A stretch of DNA of 64,000 bases, taken from assembly GCF_051652165.1 (NCBI RefSeq), contig NZ_JBOFTR010000017.1, forward strand, positions 62,001 through 126,000, in the 5' to 3' direction. The translations under genes were made by a program, and so were the position numbers. This DNA comes from Plesiomonas sp051652165 (GTDB lineage: Bacteria; Pseudomonadota; Gammaproteobacteria; Enterobacterales; CAMTGL01). How positions within the stretch are numbered: position 1 is the first letter of the stretch; each line of letters begins with the position of its first letter. The notes below the pieces were generated by a model. That model was given only the letters and a program-made list of their open reading frames with translations, did not search any database and had not been told where the DNA came from. Shown here one piece after another: positions 26,879-35,278 of this stretch.

Positions 26879-27643
26879 TTACGCTTTTGCTTTTGCAGCC
26901 GCTTTTACGATGACGGCAAAAGCATCTGCTTTGAGTGATGCACCACCGACCAGTGCACCATCGATATCTGGCTGAGTAAACAGCTCGGCAGCATTAGCCG
27001 CGTTAACTGAACCACCGTACTGGATAATAACTTGTTCTGCAACGGCAGCATCATGCTTGGCAATATGGCCACGAATAAATGCATGAATTGCTTGTGCTTG
27101 TGCAGGAGTTGCCGATTTTCCTGTACCAATGGCCCAGATAGGTTCATAGGCAATCACTGCGCCCATCAGTGCTTGCGCGCCTAATGTTGTAAGTACTGCA
27201 TCGAGTTGAGTTGCACACACCGCTTCTGTTTCACCGGCTTCATTTTGTGCATCCGTTTCACCAATGCAGAGTACAGGTGTTAAACCTGCCGTTTTGAGTG
27301 CGGCAAACTTTTGTGCGATAAACGCATCGCTCTCATGGTGGTAAGTACGACGCTCAGAGTGGCCAATAATAATGTACTGTGCACCAAACTCTTTGAGCAT
27401 CTCAGGAGAGATATCACCGGTAAATGCACCTGCAACGTTCACATCCACATTTTGTGCACCCAATACCACCGCAGAATTGACTAATGCGTTCTGGGCTTCA
27501 GCCAGATACATCACCGGCGGTGCAATGGCTACGCCACAACCTTCAACACCGGCCAATTCCGCATTTAGACCTGCGATCAGATCTTGCACCATGGCTTTGT
27601 TACCGTTTAGCTTCCAGTTACCCATCACTAATGGACGACGCAT
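26879..27643 (-). CDS. tpiA: triosephosphate isomerase
   Basis: A 254-residue TIM-barrel enzyme interconverting dihydroxyacetone phosphate and glyceraldehyde 3-phosphate. MGNWKLNG (Asn/Lys of the active site) is near residue 8; IIGHSERRTY contains the catalytic His; AYEPIWAIGTG contains the catalytic Glu and begins the flexible loop; YGGSVNAANAAEL and DGALVGGASL bind phosphate. The start at 27643 has GGAGA upstream; five extra residues up to 27658 are not in the family. Confidence 0.97.
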   Translation of the reverse strand: MRRPLVMGNWKLNGNKAMVQDLIAGLNAELAGVEGCGVAIAPPVMYLAEAQNALVNSAVVLGAQNVDVNVAGAFTGDISPEMLKEFGAQYIIIGHSERRTYHHESDAFIAQKFAALKTAGLTPVLCIGETDAQNEAGETEAVCATQLDAVLTTLGAQALMGAVIAYEPIWAIGTGKSATPAQAQAIHAFIRGHIAKHDAAVAEQVIIQYGGSVNAANAAELFTQPDIDGALVGGASLKADAFAVIVKAAAKAKA

Positions 27644-27995
27644 GCTTGTACTCTCCAATCAACAATCTTATCAATAAGATGCATTATTTGTGGTGTGCGC
27701 AGCAAACTACTGCGGTTCTAAAACAGAATTGGAAAAATATAACAGCTATTTGAATCGATTTATCTGAGAGCCATCATAGATTTTAGGATTGCATGATTTT
27801 TTCTGTTGCCTATTTACGAAAATTGCTTACATCTTTATGTATATCGCATGACCATTTTTTTATGCTATTAACCGGTGCGTGCAGTGTATTGATACAAAAA
27901 TGAAGAGAGACAGAAAAAACAACGTATAGCTTGTTGATAAATAATACAAATAGGGCAATAAAAATACAGTTGCACCCTTCTGATTATAAAAAGAG

Positions 27996-28024
27996 TTGAC
28001 GCGATCATGTGTGCTGATTAAGAT
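27996..28024 (+). promoter_or_regulatory. sigma-70 promoter of the tRNA-Pro gene
   Basis: TTGACG at 27996-28001 and TAAGAT at 28019-28024 are separated by 17 bp, and the next bases (GCGCGTC) form a GC-rich discriminator of the kind found on stringently controlled stable-RNA promoters. The tRNA begins about 11 bp later, so the leader is very short. Confidence 0.75.
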
Positions 28025-28034
28025 GCGCGTCATA

Positions 28035-28111
28035 CGGTGAGTAGCGCAGCCCGGTAGCGCAACTGGTTTGGGACCAGTGGGTCGGAGGTTCGAATCCTCT
28101 CTCACCGACCA
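28035..28111 (+). tRNA. proM: tRNA-Pro (anticodon TGG)
   Basis: A 77-base cloverleaf: acceptor stem CGGTGAG/CTCACCG, D-arm with AGCGCAGCCCGGTAGCGC, anticodon arm ACTGG-TTTGGGA-CCAGT with TGG in the loop, variable loop GGGTC, T-arm GGAGG-TTCGAAT-CCTCT, and an encoded CCA end. It reads almost identically to E. coli proM. A single gene with its own promoter and terminator. Confidence 0.97.
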
Positions 28112-28117
28112 TATTAA

Positions 28118-28146
28118 AAAAAGCCCGCTCAATGAGCGGGCTTTTT
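28118..28146 (+). terminator. terminator of the tRNA-Pro gene
   Basis: AAGCCCGCTC-AAT-GAGCGGGCTT (28121-28143) forms a 10-bp stem with a 3-base loop, followed by T and preceded by A, so it may work in both directions. Confidence 0.9.
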
Positions 28147-28663
28147 GCATTCTATTACCATGAACAAGGTCAGAGCGTGCATTTGCTATATTTTCTTGTG
28201 TATTCGTCTCTGTTTTAAGTGAATGCACTTTGTATGTATGCAATCGCCTTATCACAAAAATGCCTTCTCTTTTTACTCCATCTTTCTTTCATTCCTTTAT
28301 TCACTTTTCTTAGGTTCTGTCTTTACTTTTTTTGCGCACGTTAACACGATTAGTACTCACTGTGTTTACCCCCTTCTGACTTTTATGCTCTTTTCCCTGC
28401 ACATTGTTATGGTTTTTACGTTGTGCTTTTATCTGCTTGTGGCGCGAATACTACAGGGTATGAAGCACGATAGGTTGGCTCTATTTTGGCCCACAATGGA
28501 ACAAAACGAGGCGGTTATTACTCTGACAAATTGGCAATAAGGATTACTGAGTGCCAATACGCCCACATATTGCAGTGATCAGTAGGCGGGAAAGCTGTAA
28601 TTGGTGTTCTAGGCAGGTATACTCAGACCTCTTTCACTCATTTACCCTTAATGGCGAAATACT
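28147..28663. other. stretch without a supported gene between tRNA-Pro and yibN
   Basis: A T-rich frame at 28223-28540 could give a 105-residue hydrophobic protein, but it lacks a ribosome site and reads like noise. The last 60 bp should contain the yibN promoter and ribosome site. In E. coli a divergent phosphoglycerate mutase gene sits here; none is present. Confidence 0.4.
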
Positions 28664-29098
28664 ATGCAGCAACAAATCATGCAATTTATTCAGGGTCACA
28701 CCCTTCTTAGTGTGGCATGGATTGGGCTATTTGTGGCCGTGATCGTAACCACATATAAAAGCCGTTTTTCCCCCATTAAAACGGTCGATAATGCACGTGC
28801 TACACAACTGCTCAATCGTGAAAATGCGATAGCAGTCGATATCCGCTCACCTGAGGATTATCGTAAAGGCCATATCGTTGATAGTGTAAACATCCTGCCC
28901 TCTGCGATTAAAGATAATCATGTCGGTGAGCTAGAAAAGTATAAAGCACAGCCTGTTATTGTAGTATGTGCTACCGGAATGACCGCACGCAGTGCGGCAG
29001 AGAACTTGCATAAGCTCGGTTTTTCGCAAGTTAGCGTACTGAGCGAAGGGATTACTGGCTGGTCAGCCGCTCACATGCCATTGGCGCGTGGAAAGTAA
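28664..29098 (+). CDS. yibN: membrane-anchored rhodanese-like protein YibN
   Basis: A 144-residue protein with one N-terminal membrane helix (residues about 13-30) and a cytoplasmic rhodanese domain. The active-site loop CATGMTAR has the catalytic Cys, so sulfurtransferase activity is possible. The conserved AVDIRSPEDYRKGHI and ITGWSAAHMPL blocks are present. It leads the run yibN-secB-gpsA-cysE; in E. coli grxC lies between yibN and secB but here the 124-bp gap holds no gene. Confidence 0.92.
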   Translation: MQQQIMQFIQGHTLLSVAWIGLFVAVIVTTYKSRFSPIKTVDNARATQLLNRENAIAVDIRSPEDYRKGHIVDSVNILPSAIKDNHVGELEKYKAQPVIVVCATGMTARSAAENLHKLGFSQVSVLSEGITGWSAAHMPLARGK

Positions 29099-29222
29099 AC
29101 ACTTCGTTTATTATTACGCTTTGCTATACAGTGCAATAAACGCCACCAATGTCTATGGCAACAGCACTGGCAAAGCATCCTCCCCGTTTTCAAGGAAACG
29201 AAACTAGAAGGTAATAATTGTC

Positions 29223-29684
29223 ATGTCTGAGCAAAATATGAGTGAAACCCTGTTCCAAATTCAGCGTATTTACACGAAAGATGTCTCTTTTGAAGCACCT
29301 AACTCGCCAACTATTTTCCAAAAAGAGTGGCAGCCCGATGTGAAATTAGATCTGGATACTGCATCAAATGAGCTAGGTGATAACGCTTATGAAGTGGTTC
29401 TGCGTTTGACTGTGACGGCAAATGTTGGCGATCAGGTTGCGTTTTTATGTGAAATTCAGCAAGCCGGTATTTTCTCTGTAGCAGGCCTTGATGCTTCACA
29501 ATTAGCACACTGCCTAGGTGCATACTGCCCGAATATTCTGTTCCCGTATGCCCGTGAGTGTGTGACGAGTCTAGTGACCCGCGGTACATTCCCACAATTG
29601 AATTTAGCGCCAGTAAATTTTGATGCATTGTTCATGAACTACTTGCAAGAACAAGCTCAACAAGGTCAAACTGAACAGGCATAA
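29223..29684 (+). CDS. secB: protein-export chaperone SecB
   Basis: A 153-residue cytoplasmic chaperone (tetramer) that keeps preproteins unfolded and hands them to SecA. It matches E. coli SecB throughout: FQIQRIYTKDVSFEAPNSP, WQPDVKLDLDT, VVLRLTV, AGIFSVAGLD, LGAYCPNILFPYARE and GTFPQLNLAPVNFDALF. An AGAAGG ribosome site precedes the ATG at 29223. gpsA follows 47 bp later. Confidence 0.97.
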   Translation: MSEQNMSETLFQIQRIYTKDVSFEAPNSPTIFQKEWQPDVKLDLDTASNELGDNAYEVVLRLTVTANVGDQVAFLCEIQQAGIFSVAGLDASQLAHCLGAYCPNILFPYARECVTSLVTRGTFPQLNLAPVNFDALFMNYLQEQAQQGQTEQA

Positions 29685-29731
29685 TTGCAGCAATACATTC
29701 TGTTTTGTTGCCGAAAAAAGAAGATAACACC

Positions 29732-30739
29732 ATGATGAAACCAGATGTCGCCATGACAGTGATCGGTGCCGGTTCGTACGGTACAGCACTTGCTCTTACT
29801 CTTGCTCGTAATCATCACCGTGTCATGTTGTGGGGACATAATCCACAGCACATGGCGAGTCTGGTCTCTTCGCGCGAAAACAGTGCTTTTTTGCCGGGTG
29901 TTCCCTTCCCTGCGGCATTGGCAATCGAACCCGATTTAGCCACTGCCGTGGCCGCTAGCCGTGATCTCCTGATTGTTGTTCCTAGCCATGTATTTGGCCA
30001 AGTGCTGACGAAGATCAAACCTTATTTACGCCCTGAAAGCCGGATTGTCTGGGCAACGAAGGGGCTCGAAGCGGATACCGGCCGCCTTTTAGAAGAGGTG
30101 GCGCGTGAAATTTTAGGTGATGCAATACCACTGGCGGTGCTCTCTGGCCCAACATTTGCCAAAGAGATGGCTGCTGGTATGCCAACGGCCATTTCAGTGT
30201 CAGCAACCGATCCACAATTCTCTGCAGATTTGCAAGCCTTGTTTCATTGTGGAAAAAGTTTTCGTGTTTACAACAACCCTGATTTTGTCGGTGTGCAGCT
30301 CGGTGGTGCGGTAAAAAACGTGATCGCCATTGGTGCGGGTATCTCTGACGGTATGGGGTTTGGTGCTAATGCACGCACTGCACTTATTACCCGTGGTTTG
30401 GCCGAGATGAGCCGGTTAGGGGTCGCGTTGGGCGCAGAGCCTGCCACCTTTATGGGCATGGCCGGATTAGGCGATCTGGTATTAACATGCACAGATAACC
30501 AATCACGCAATCGCCGTTTTGGGCTTATGTTAGGGCAAGGCAATGGTGTCGATACCGCCCAACAGAGTATCGGTCAGGTGGTTGAGGGGTATCGCAATAC
30601 CAAAGAGGTGTATATTTTAGCCCAACGCCTTGGCGTTGAAATGCCGATTACGGAACAAATTTATCAGGTGCTTTATTGCGGGAAAGATGCGCGTGAAGCG
30701 GCTGTTGCACTGCTCGCGCGTGCCAGCAAAAACGAGTAA
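29732..30739 (+). CDS. gpsA: NAD(P)+-dependent glycerol-3-phosphate dehydrogenase
   Basis: A 335-residue enzyme that makes sn-glycerol 3-phosphate for phospholipid synthesis. The Rossmann loop is VIGAGSYGTALA (residues about 9-20); ATKGLE, SGPTFAKE, the catalytic Lys in GGAVKNVIAIGAG and MAGLGDLVLTCT follow. The start at ATG 29732 is chosen over an upstream TTG at 29705 because the AAGAAG motif precedes it; ATG 29735 is equally possible. It lies between secB and cysE, the E. coli order. Confidence 0.95.
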   Translation: MMKPDVAMTVIGAGSYGTALALTLARNHHRVMLWGHNPQHMASLVSSRENSAFLPGVPFPAALAIEPDLATAVAASRDLLIVVPSHVFGQVLTKIKPYLRPESRIVWATKGLEADTGRLLEEVAREILGDAIPLAVLSGPTFAKEMAAGMPTAISVSATDPQFSADLQALFHCGKSFRVYNNPDFVGVQLGGAVKNVIAIGAGISDGMGFGANARTALITRGLAEMSRLGVALGAEPATFMGMAGLGDLVLTCTDNQSRNRRFGLMLGQGNGVDTAQQSIGQVVEGYRNTKEVYILAQRLGVEMPITEQIYQVLYCGKDAREAAVALLARASKNE

Positions 30740-30775
30740 TACCTATGTCTGTGGGTTATGGTGGAGTCGGTTGGC

Positions 30776-31597
30776 ATGTATAAACCAGAGCTGGATCTGA
30801 TCTGGCAAGAGATCAAACAAGAGGCGCGGCAACTGGTTGAAGGCGAGCCAATGCTGGCCAGTTTTTTTCATGCCACGATTTTAAAACACAACCATTTAGG
30901 TAATGCACTTAGCTATATTTTAGCCAACAAATTAGCAACAGCAACAATGCCTGCCATTTCAGTGCGAGAGATCATTGAAGAGGCACACGAACACGATTGT
31001 GGCATCATTGAAAGTGCAGCATTCGATATCCGCGCTGTACGCGATCGTGATCCGGCCGTCAGCATGTGTACTACGCCACTGCTGTATTTAAAGGGTATTC
31101 ATGCGCTGCAAGGCTATCGGGTGGCAAATTGGTTATGGCAGCAAAATCGCACTTCACTGGCCATTTACTTGCAAAACCAAATCTCGGTAGTGTTTGCCGT
31201 AGATATTCATCCGGCAGCTCGTATTGGCCACGGGATTATGCTCGACCATGCCACCGGCATTGTAATTGGTGAAACGGCAGTAGTCGAAAATGATGTGTCT
31301 ATTTTGCAAAATGTCACTCTTGGTGGCACGGGTAAAGAGTCGGGCGATCGCCATCCAAAAATCCGTGAAGGGGTAATGATTGGCGCAGGTGCAAAAGTAC
31401 TGGGCAATATTGAAGTCGGGCGCGGGGCTAAGATTGGCGCAGGTTCAGTGGTGTTACAGGCTGTACCACCACATACCACTGTCGCGGGTATTCCTGCGCG
31501 TATTGTCGGGCGACCAGGTTGTGCCAAGCCCTCACTGGAGATGGATCAAGACTTTGATCTGCTGCGGCATCACTTCTCGCATGGCGACGGTATTTAA
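30776..31597 (+). CDS. cysE: serine O-acetyltransferase
   Basis: A 273-residue enzyme transferring acetyl from acetyl-CoA to serine, the first step of cysteine synthesis. An N-terminal helical domain is followed by a left-handed beta-helix of hexapeptide repeats (DIHPAARIGHGIMLDHATGIVIGETAV, GDRHPKIREGVMIGAGAKVLGNIEVG). The C-terminal tail ends in GDGI; a C-terminal Ile is the CysK-binding end. The start at 30776 has GGAG at 30763-30766 and gives exactly the E. coli length. Confidence 0.96.
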   Translation: MYKPELDLIWQEIKQEARQLVEGEPMLASFFHATILKHNHLGNALSYILANKLATATMPAISVREIIEEAHEHDCGIIESAAFDIRAVRDRDPAVSMCTTPLLYLKGIHALQGYRVANWLWQQNRTSLAIYLQNQISVVFAVDIHPAARIGHGIMLDHATGIVIGETAVVENDVSILQNVTLGGTGKESGDRHPKIREGVMIGAGAKVLGNIEVGRGAKIGAGSVVLQAVPPHTTVAGIPARIVGRPGCAKPSLEMDQDFDLLRHHFSHGDGI

Positions 31598-31663
31598 CCG
31601 CCGCCGTTAGGTGAGGATTAGCTTACGCAACGGTACAATTGACCCTTTCATCACGCACGCAAA

Positions 31664-32128
31664 CTAGCGCGCTCCTGCATACCCTAACTGCCGCCATGAC
31701 TCATACACCACAACAGCCACGGTATTTGACAAATTCATGCTGCGGCTCTCTGCGCACATGGGGATTCGGATTTTTTGCTCTGGTGGTAACGCGTCTAAAA
31801 TGTCAGCCGGAATACCACGAGTTTCTGGGCCAAATAGCAGAAAATCCCCTGCTTGATAGTTGATTTCACTGTGATTTGGCGTGCCTTTGGTGGTCAGCGC
31901 AAACAGGCGCATTGGCTGCTCACTGGCCAGAAAAGCGGCATAATCGTGGTGACGTTTAATTGCAGTAAACTCATGGTAATCGAGCCCCGCCCGACGCAGG
32001 CGCTTATCATCCCAAGTAAATCCAAGCGGTTCGATCAGGTGCAACCGATAGCCCGTGTTGGCACACAAACGGATAATATTGCCAGTATTCGGCGGAATTT
32101 CAGGCTGATACAGAACGATATTCAGCAT
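31664..32128 (-). CDS. trmL: tRNA (cytidine/uridine-2'-O-)-methyltransferase TrmL
   Basis: A 154-residue SPOUT (trefoil-knot) methyltransferase that modifies the wobble base of tRNA-Leu isoacceptors. Motifs: LYQPEIPPNTGNIIRLCANTG, FGPETRGIP and RIPMCAESRSMNLSNTVAVVVYE, which make the SAM-binding knot. Length matches E. coli TrmL (YibK). It is convergent with cysE, 66 bp apart. Confidence 0.95.
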   Translation of the reverse strand: MLNIVLYQPEIPPNTGNIIRLCANTGYRLHLIEPLGFTWDDKRLRRAGLDYHEFTAIKRHHDYAAFLASEQPMRLFALTTKGTPNHSEINYQAGDFLLFGPETRGIPADILDALPPEQKIRIPMCAESRSMNLSNTVAVVVYESWRQLGYAGAR

Positions 32129-32205
32129 ACAGAGGATTTCACTGATCAGGGTTAATAGAGTAGCAGGAGAATACCCGATCCATACGAAAGGGTAAAATAC
32201 GATAA

Positions 32206-32236
32206 CACTGGCCAGTTAACAAAAAACCGGCCAGTG
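32206..32236 (-). terminator. hairpin after cpxA
   Basis: On the minus strand CACTGGCCGGTT pairs with AACTGGCCAGTG (12 bp with one G-T pair), 28 bp beyond the cpxA stop. The downstream bases are only moderately T-rich (TTATCGTATTTT), so this is a probable but not ideal terminator. Confidence 0.6.
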
Positions 32237-32263
32237 AATAACAGCGTTAACGGATAAAACGCT

Positions 32264-33655
32264 TTAGTCGGCTAACGGTAAGCTAATGATCACCCGTAAT
32301 CCACCTTGTGGGCTGGTACTAGCACTGATTGTGCCACGATGCTGTCGAATCGCATTATCCACAATGGCCAACCCTAAACCGGTTCCACCAGAAGTCCGCG
32401 TACGTGCTTCATCGGTACGGTAAAAGGGGCGGAAAATTTTCTCTCGCTCTTCGGGTGGCACGCCTGGCCCATCATCATCAATAAAAATATGCAGCATACG
32501 TGGCATATCACTGCCCGTATCACATTGAAAGCGCAAGCTAATCATATGATACGCATAGCGCAGAGCATTGCGGATCACGTTCTCAAGGGCACTTTCGAGC
32601 AGTGCACGATTACCGCTCAGTGGCCACGGTTGCAGCACATCCTCAATCACTAAGGTTTTTCCGCTCTGTTCTGCCTCAAAGGTCGCATCGTCTAACACAG
32701 GTTCCCATAACTCATCTGCATGCAGGGCTTCACGATCAAGATGGCTGTTGAGCTGTAAACGCGACAGCGCCAAGAGATCGCCAATCATACCGTCTAACCG
32801 CTGGGCTTCGGTTTCAATTCGGGCCAGCTCACTGCTTTCCCCCTGACGGCGGCGTACCAGTGCGGTCGCCAGTTGTAAGCGAGTCAGTGGGGTGCGTAAC
32901 TCATGAGAGATATCAGATAACAGACGCTGTTGATTCCCAACCATCTGCTCAAGAACGGTGACCATTTGGTTAAAACTGCGCCCTGCAGCACGAAACTCTT
33001 TTGATCCACGCTCAAGCAGTGGATCAAGGGTGAGTTCGCCACCTGCCACTTTATTGGCAGCTTGCTGTAAACGCCGCGCTGGGCGTGCCAGACTCCAAGC
33101 TAACCATAACAAAAAGGGGGTACTACTTAGCATTGTCACTGCCAATAGGGTGATTGGGTGATCGAGCAAGTAGTTAATCAGCCCTCGATTAGGATCGGTA
33201 GGGTGCGATAAAAAAAGGCGGTATATTTCACTGTGCGCAAACACAATAAAGGGCCCAATAACGATGCGCTGGTCGTACAGCTTTTTACGCGGATGCTGTA
33301 AATCTTCTGACAGCGAGACAAAATTATTCATGTCGCGCGCGCCCATATGACCTGAGCTAAGGAGTAAACCATCACCCCGTTGGATCACCACCCGCACACG
33401 AGAGTGCTGATTGCTATTTAGCGATTGCCGAATTTGCCGATCTGTTGCATCAGCGGGCAAGGCTTGCAGTTGCCGACTGAGTTGGTTAGCCATGCGTTGA
33501 TAGGTAACTCTTTCACGTGGTGACAGTTCGGTCACATTGCGGCTATCCCAGCGTGGCAACATCAACACCAACAACAACACCAATGCCAGCGTAAACCAAA
33601 AAATCGCAAAAATTCGCGCAGTCAGGCTATTGAGGGTAGTGAGTACCCCCATCAT
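32264..33655 (-). CDS. cpxA: envelope-stress sensor histidine kinase CpxA
   Basis: A 463-residue inner-membrane kinase. TM1 is at about residues 12-30, a periplasmic sensor domain follows, TM2 lies near residue 165-185, then HAMP and DHp with the phospho-accepting His in SDISHELRTPLTRLQLA, and the catalytic domain with the N box (ENVIRNALRYA), DDDGPGVP and GGTGLGLAIVDNAI. CpxA phosphorylates CpxR when periplasmic proteins misfold, and is held off by CpxP. Its ATG overlaps the cpxR stop (ATGA), so the two are translationally coupled. Confidence 0.95.
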   Translation of the reverse strand: MMGVLTTLNSLTARIFAIFWFTLALVLLLVLMLPRWDSRNVTELSPRERVTYQRMANQLSRQLQALPADATDRQIRQSLNSNQHSRVRVVIQRGDGLLLSSGHMGARDMNNFVSLSEDLQHPRKKLYDQRIVIGPFIVFAHSEIYRLFLSHPTDPNRGLINYLLDHPITLLAVTMLSSTPFLLWLAWSLARPARRLQQAANKVAGGELTLDPLLERGSKEFRAAGRSFNQMVTVLEQMVGNQQRLLSDISHELRTPLTRLQLATALVRRRQGESSELARIETEAQRLDGMIGDLLALSRLQLNSHLDREALHADELWEPVLDDATFEAEQSGKTLVIEDVLQPWPLSGNRALLESALENVIRNALRYAYHMISLRFQCDTGSDMPRMLHIFIDDDGPGVPPEEREKIFRPFYRTDEARTRTSGGTGLGLAIVDNAIRQHRGTISASTSPQGGLRVIISLPLAD

Positions 33656-34344
33656 GCCGTGGTCACCAACAGATAACCGCGCCCTCGCAGGGTTTTAAAC
33701 CAAGGTTGGCCATCACTGCGCTCAGGCAATTTTTTACGCAAATTAGACATGTGCATATCAATTGAACGGTCAAACGGTGAAAGGCGTTTACCTAAAATGT
33801 CGAGACTTAAGGTTTCCCGCGAGATAATTTCACCAGGATGCTGAATTAACAGGTGCAACAGGGTAAATTCAGTTCCCGTTAAATCGAGGGCAGTATCTTG
33901 ATAACGCACCTCTTGTCGCCCTGGATAGAGTGTGATCACATCAAAAATCAGGCTCTCGTGCCCCTTCTCTTCACTGCCACTGGCCCGGATAGTTCGTCGC
34001 AAAATAGCGCGAATGCGTGCGACGAGTTCACGATCATTAAACGGTTTAGGCAGGTAGTCATCCGCACCCAGCTCTAGCCCCAGCACTCTATCTAACTCAC
34101 TGCCGCGTGCAGTCAGCATCAGTACTGGCGTTGTGAAGTTCAAACGCAATGCCTTGAGTGTTTCAAGCCCGTTGCGTTTTGGCATCATAATATCAAGTAA
34201 AATCAGATCGATACTCTCATCTAATATATGCAGTGCTTGATCGCCATCATGTGCAATAAGCACTGAAAAGCCTTCCATTTCGAGCAATTCTGAGAGTAAA
34301 TCGGTTAATTCGTGGTCATCATCCACAAGCAATAGTTTGGTCAT
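33652..34344 (-). CDS. cpxR: response regulator CpxR
   Basis: A 230-residue OmpR-family regulator. The receiver domain has the acidic pair DDD near residue 8, the phospho-acceptor Asp in LILLDIMMPKRNG, and LTARG and KPFN for the conserved Thr/Lys. The C-terminal winged-helix domain (DLTGTEFTLLHLL, RSIDMHMSNLRKKLPER, LRGRGYLL) binds DNA. Divergent from the cpxP-like gene, with a CpxR box between them, giving the usual autoregulated arrangement. Confidence 0.97.
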   Translation of the reverse strand: MTKLLLVDDDHELTDLLSELLEMEGFSVLIAHDGDQALHILDESIDLILLDIMMPKRNGLETLKALRLNFTTPVLMLTARGSELDRVLGLELGADDYLPKPFNDRELVARIRAILRRTIRASGSEEKGHESLIFDVITLYPGRQEVRYQDTALDLTGTEFTLLHLLIQHPGEIISRETLSLDILGKRLSPFDRSIDMHMSNLRKKLPERSDGQPWFKTLRGRGYLLVTTA

Positions 34345-34399
34345 ACTGTCCCTCCGCCTGATATAAGGTATGCTATCCCCCGTTTGACAACCATGTCCC

Positions 34400-34414
34400 T
34401 TTACATAGCTTTAC
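34400..34414 (-). promoter_or_regulatory. CpxR box between cpxR and the cpxP-like gene
   Basis: On the minus strand GTAAAGCTATGTAAA is an exact GTAAA-N5-GTAAA CpxR site. It lies 56 bp from the cpxR ATG and 100 bp from the cpxP-like ATG, so it can serve either or both promoters. Confidence 0.85.
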
Positions 34415-34514
34415 ACCACCTGACAACTCTTTGCATAGATACACCTACAATGCGTCTTACTGGCTTCACGAACAAATTTCCTCTCCCTGTTAAAATTATT
34501 AAAAAGGAAAAACC

Positions 34515-35018
34515 ATGCGAGTACTGAATAAAGTAATGATTGCTTCTGTATTAGCACTGACGTCAGGTCTGGCTATGGCACAAACCACCGCAGCAACAAC
34601 GACCGCTGCAAATGGTGCTGCACCAGCAGAAAACACTGGCATGATGCATAAGCACCACATGAAAAATGGTGGGCATAAAGGAATGCATTGCATGGGTTTT
34701 AGCACCAAGGGGCTAAACTTAAGTGAACAACAGCAAGCACAACTACAAGCTCTGTGCCAGCAGCAAAAGCATCAGCCACGTATGGACAGTGAAACCCGTG
34801 CTGAAATGCATAAAATCATGACAGCTTCTAAGTTTGATGAAGCCGCAGCACGTAAAATGTTTGAAAAAGTCAATGCACAGCGTGTTGATAGCCAAGTTGA
34901 ACAAGCGCGTATCCGCAACCAAATGTATAACCTGTTAACCCCTGCGCAACAAGCCAAAGTTAACCAACGTTATCAGGCTCGTCAGCCTGTTGCTGCAACT
35001 GCACCAGCAGCTAACTAA
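34515..35018 (+). CDS. cpxP: CpxP/Spy-family periplasmic chaperone
   Basis: A 167-residue periplasmic protein. Residues 1-22 are a signal peptide (ending AMA-QTT). A low-complexity Ala/Thr segment and a His/Met-rich stretch (HKHHMKNGGHKGMHCM, a possible metal-binding patch) precede the helical Spy-type domain with two LTxxQ-type motifs (LSEQQQAQL and LTPAQQAKV). The position opposite cpxRA and the CpxR box support CpxP rather than Spy or ZraP. CpxP restrains CpxA and delivers misfolded proteins to DegP. The His/Met stretch is not in E. coli CpxP as I recall it. Confidence 0.82.
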   Translation: MRVLNKVMIASVLALTSGLAMAQTTAATTTAANGAAPAENTGMMHKHHMKNGGHKGMHCMGFSTKGLNLSEQQQAQLQALCQQQKHQPRMDSETRAEMHKIMTASKFDEAAARKMFEKVNAQRVDSQVEQARIRNQMYNLLTPAQQAKVNQRYQARQPVAATAPAAN

Positions 35019-35055
35019 GTTTTTGGTTATTCTACCAAATTCTCAATTTACATCC

Positions 35056-35089
35056 CACCTGCTGGCACGATGTCAGCGGGTGTTTTTTT
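35056..35089 (+). terminator. terminator of the cpxP-like gene
   Basis: CACCTGCTGGCA pairs with TGTCAGCGGGTG (12 bp with two G-T pairs) around CGA, followed by seven T. It lies 38 bp after the stop. In E. coli the matching 3' region is released as the CpxQ small RNA; I cannot tell whether that happens here. Confidence 0.85.
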
Positions 35090-35278
35090 ATCTTTTCCCT
35101 TCAAATTGTGTTTAAAGCACCGGTTTTTATCCCCCTTATAGACTCTGTTTTACTGTGACGATTTCCTTTTTTAGAGGGAATGAGCGTGATTTTAAACGCG
35201 CAAGCGCAAACGGTTACGTCTGTTTTATGCTAGACTCGCAGCGTTTTTATTCATTCTCTTTTTGACAGGTTTCCCCTC

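Noticed and set aside
27860..28255. A 131-codon minus-strand frame covering the tRNA gene
   Set aside because: The segment EDSNLRPTGPKPVALPGCATHR is the well-known false protein read from the antisense of a tRNA gene; the tRNA explains the sequence.
28223..28540. A 105-residue hydrophobic plus-strand frame
   Set aside because: No ribosome site, T-rich composition that mimics membrane helices, and no recognisable family.
34990..35089. A CpxQ-type sRNA in the 3' UTR of the cpxP-like gene, as an annotated ncRNA
   Set aside because: The terminator is clear, but the seed sequences of CpxQ are not recognisable, so it is kept only as a point to check.
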